Shown in pieces: positions 6,551-6,884 of a stretch of 6,884 nt of DNA. Position 1 is the stretch's first letter. Each line of letters starts with the position of its first letter. Source of the stretch: an uncultured Treponema sp. (lineage in GTDB: Bacteria > Spirochaetota > Spirochaetia > Treponematales > Treponemataceae); the NCBI GenBank assembly GCA_905373565.1, contig CAJPTT010000128.1, positions 1 through 6,884 on the forward strand, read 5' to 3'. The translations under genes were made by a program, and so were the position numbers. The notes beneath the pieces were generated by a model that was given only the letters and a program-made list of their open reading frames with translations, had not been told where the DNA came from and did not search any database.

Positions 6551-6884
6551 ACTTTCCGGTAAACAGTTTTTTCAGCATACCGAATATGCCCGTTTTTTGT
6601 GTTACCGGCTGAGTTTGTGCCGAAGACTGTACCGGCGCCTTTCCGGTTCGGCTCCGCTGCTCCGGCATTCGGTCTTGGTTAGGCCGTCTCTTTTGCTTTG
6701 CCCCCTGCCGTGTGTCACCCGTTTGGGACGGAACGTATTTATCGCCCTTGCGCCGCTTTTTCTCAGGCTGTCCCTGCCGGTTTTTAGTACGGTTTGCGGT
6801 TGCTCCCGCCTTTCCTTTCTTGTCGGCAGCAGGCTGAGCGCTGCGGCTTTCTTTGGCGCTTTCGGTACCCTCGTTGGTATCCGC
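6549..6884 (-). CDS. C-terminal tail of a cut-off gene: basic low-complexity protein, possibly an RNA helicase
   Basis: An open frame enters from beyond the right edge and ends in TAA 13 bases before pepT; its start lies outside the window. The 111 visible residues contain 27 lysines/arginines and many Q, P, T, S, A and G, with clusters such as EKKRRKGDKY (41-50) and KQKRRPNQ (63-70). It ends in a short amphipathic or hydrophobic stretch, GIFGMLKKLFTGK. No folded domain is visible. Basic disordered tails ending in a short LKKLF-like motif occur on bacterial DEAD-box RNA helicases and other RNA-binding proteins, so that is the best guess, but a guess only. The frame is supported by the pepT ribosome binding site built into its stop codon. 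Confidence 0.7.
   Translation of the reverse strand, partial: ADTNEGTESAKESRSAQPAADKKGKAGATANRTKNRQGQPEKKRRKGDKYVPSQTGDTRQGAKQKRRPNQDRMPEQRSRTGKAPVQSSAQTQPVTQKTGIFGMLKKLFTGK

Noticed and set aside
5411..6562. A 383-codon open frame on the plus strand opposite pepT
   Set aside because: It lies almost wholly antisense to a pepT gene with every catalytic residue intact, its translation shows no recognisable family, and no ribosome binding site or promoter supports it. It is a shadow of codon bias in pepT.

Overview
The window looks like a chromosomal piece of a host-associated spirochaete, most likely a Treponema. This is an impression from the protein sequences, the moderate base composition and the loose lipobox of the binding protein. 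No marker gene proves it. Every gene I can support lies on the minus strand, so the window reads functionally from right to left.

Right end (6884 to 5254): the C-terminal tail of a cut-off gene, a lysine/arginine-rich low-complexity segment of 111 residues, is followed after 13 bases by a complete peptidase T gene (pepT). The pepT ribosome binding site overlaps the stop codon of the gene before it, so the two are probably co-transcribed. A clear intrinsic terminator closes this unit.

Middle and left (5225 to about 305): a carbohydrate-uptake operon. A strong promoter (TTGACA, 17 bases, TACAAT) carries two palindromes, one between the -35 and -10 boxes and one running from the -10 box across the expected start of transcription. 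This looks like repressor control. The order of genes is a sugar-binding lipoprotein, two CUT1-type permeases, and an intracellular trehalase/GH63-like glycosidase that starts inside the stop codon of the second permease (ATGA). The simple reading is that a small glycoside is bound outside the inner membrane, imported by the permease pair and hydrolysed in the cytoplasm. No ATPase subunit and no regulator gene is present, so both must be encoded elsewhere. The operon ends in a terminator hairpin.

Two non-coding stretches hold unexplained structure. The 119 bases between the permease genes contain three consecutive hairpins. The gene-free left end (1 to 354) contains a 259-base block bounded by near-perfect 17-bp inverted repeats, with a nested hairpin near its middle, resembling a MITE or a decayed mobile element. 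I see no defence system, CRISPR array, rRNA, tRNA or transposase gene. The most interesting points are the paired operators, the glycosidase of unknown substrate and the two palindromic non-coding elements.
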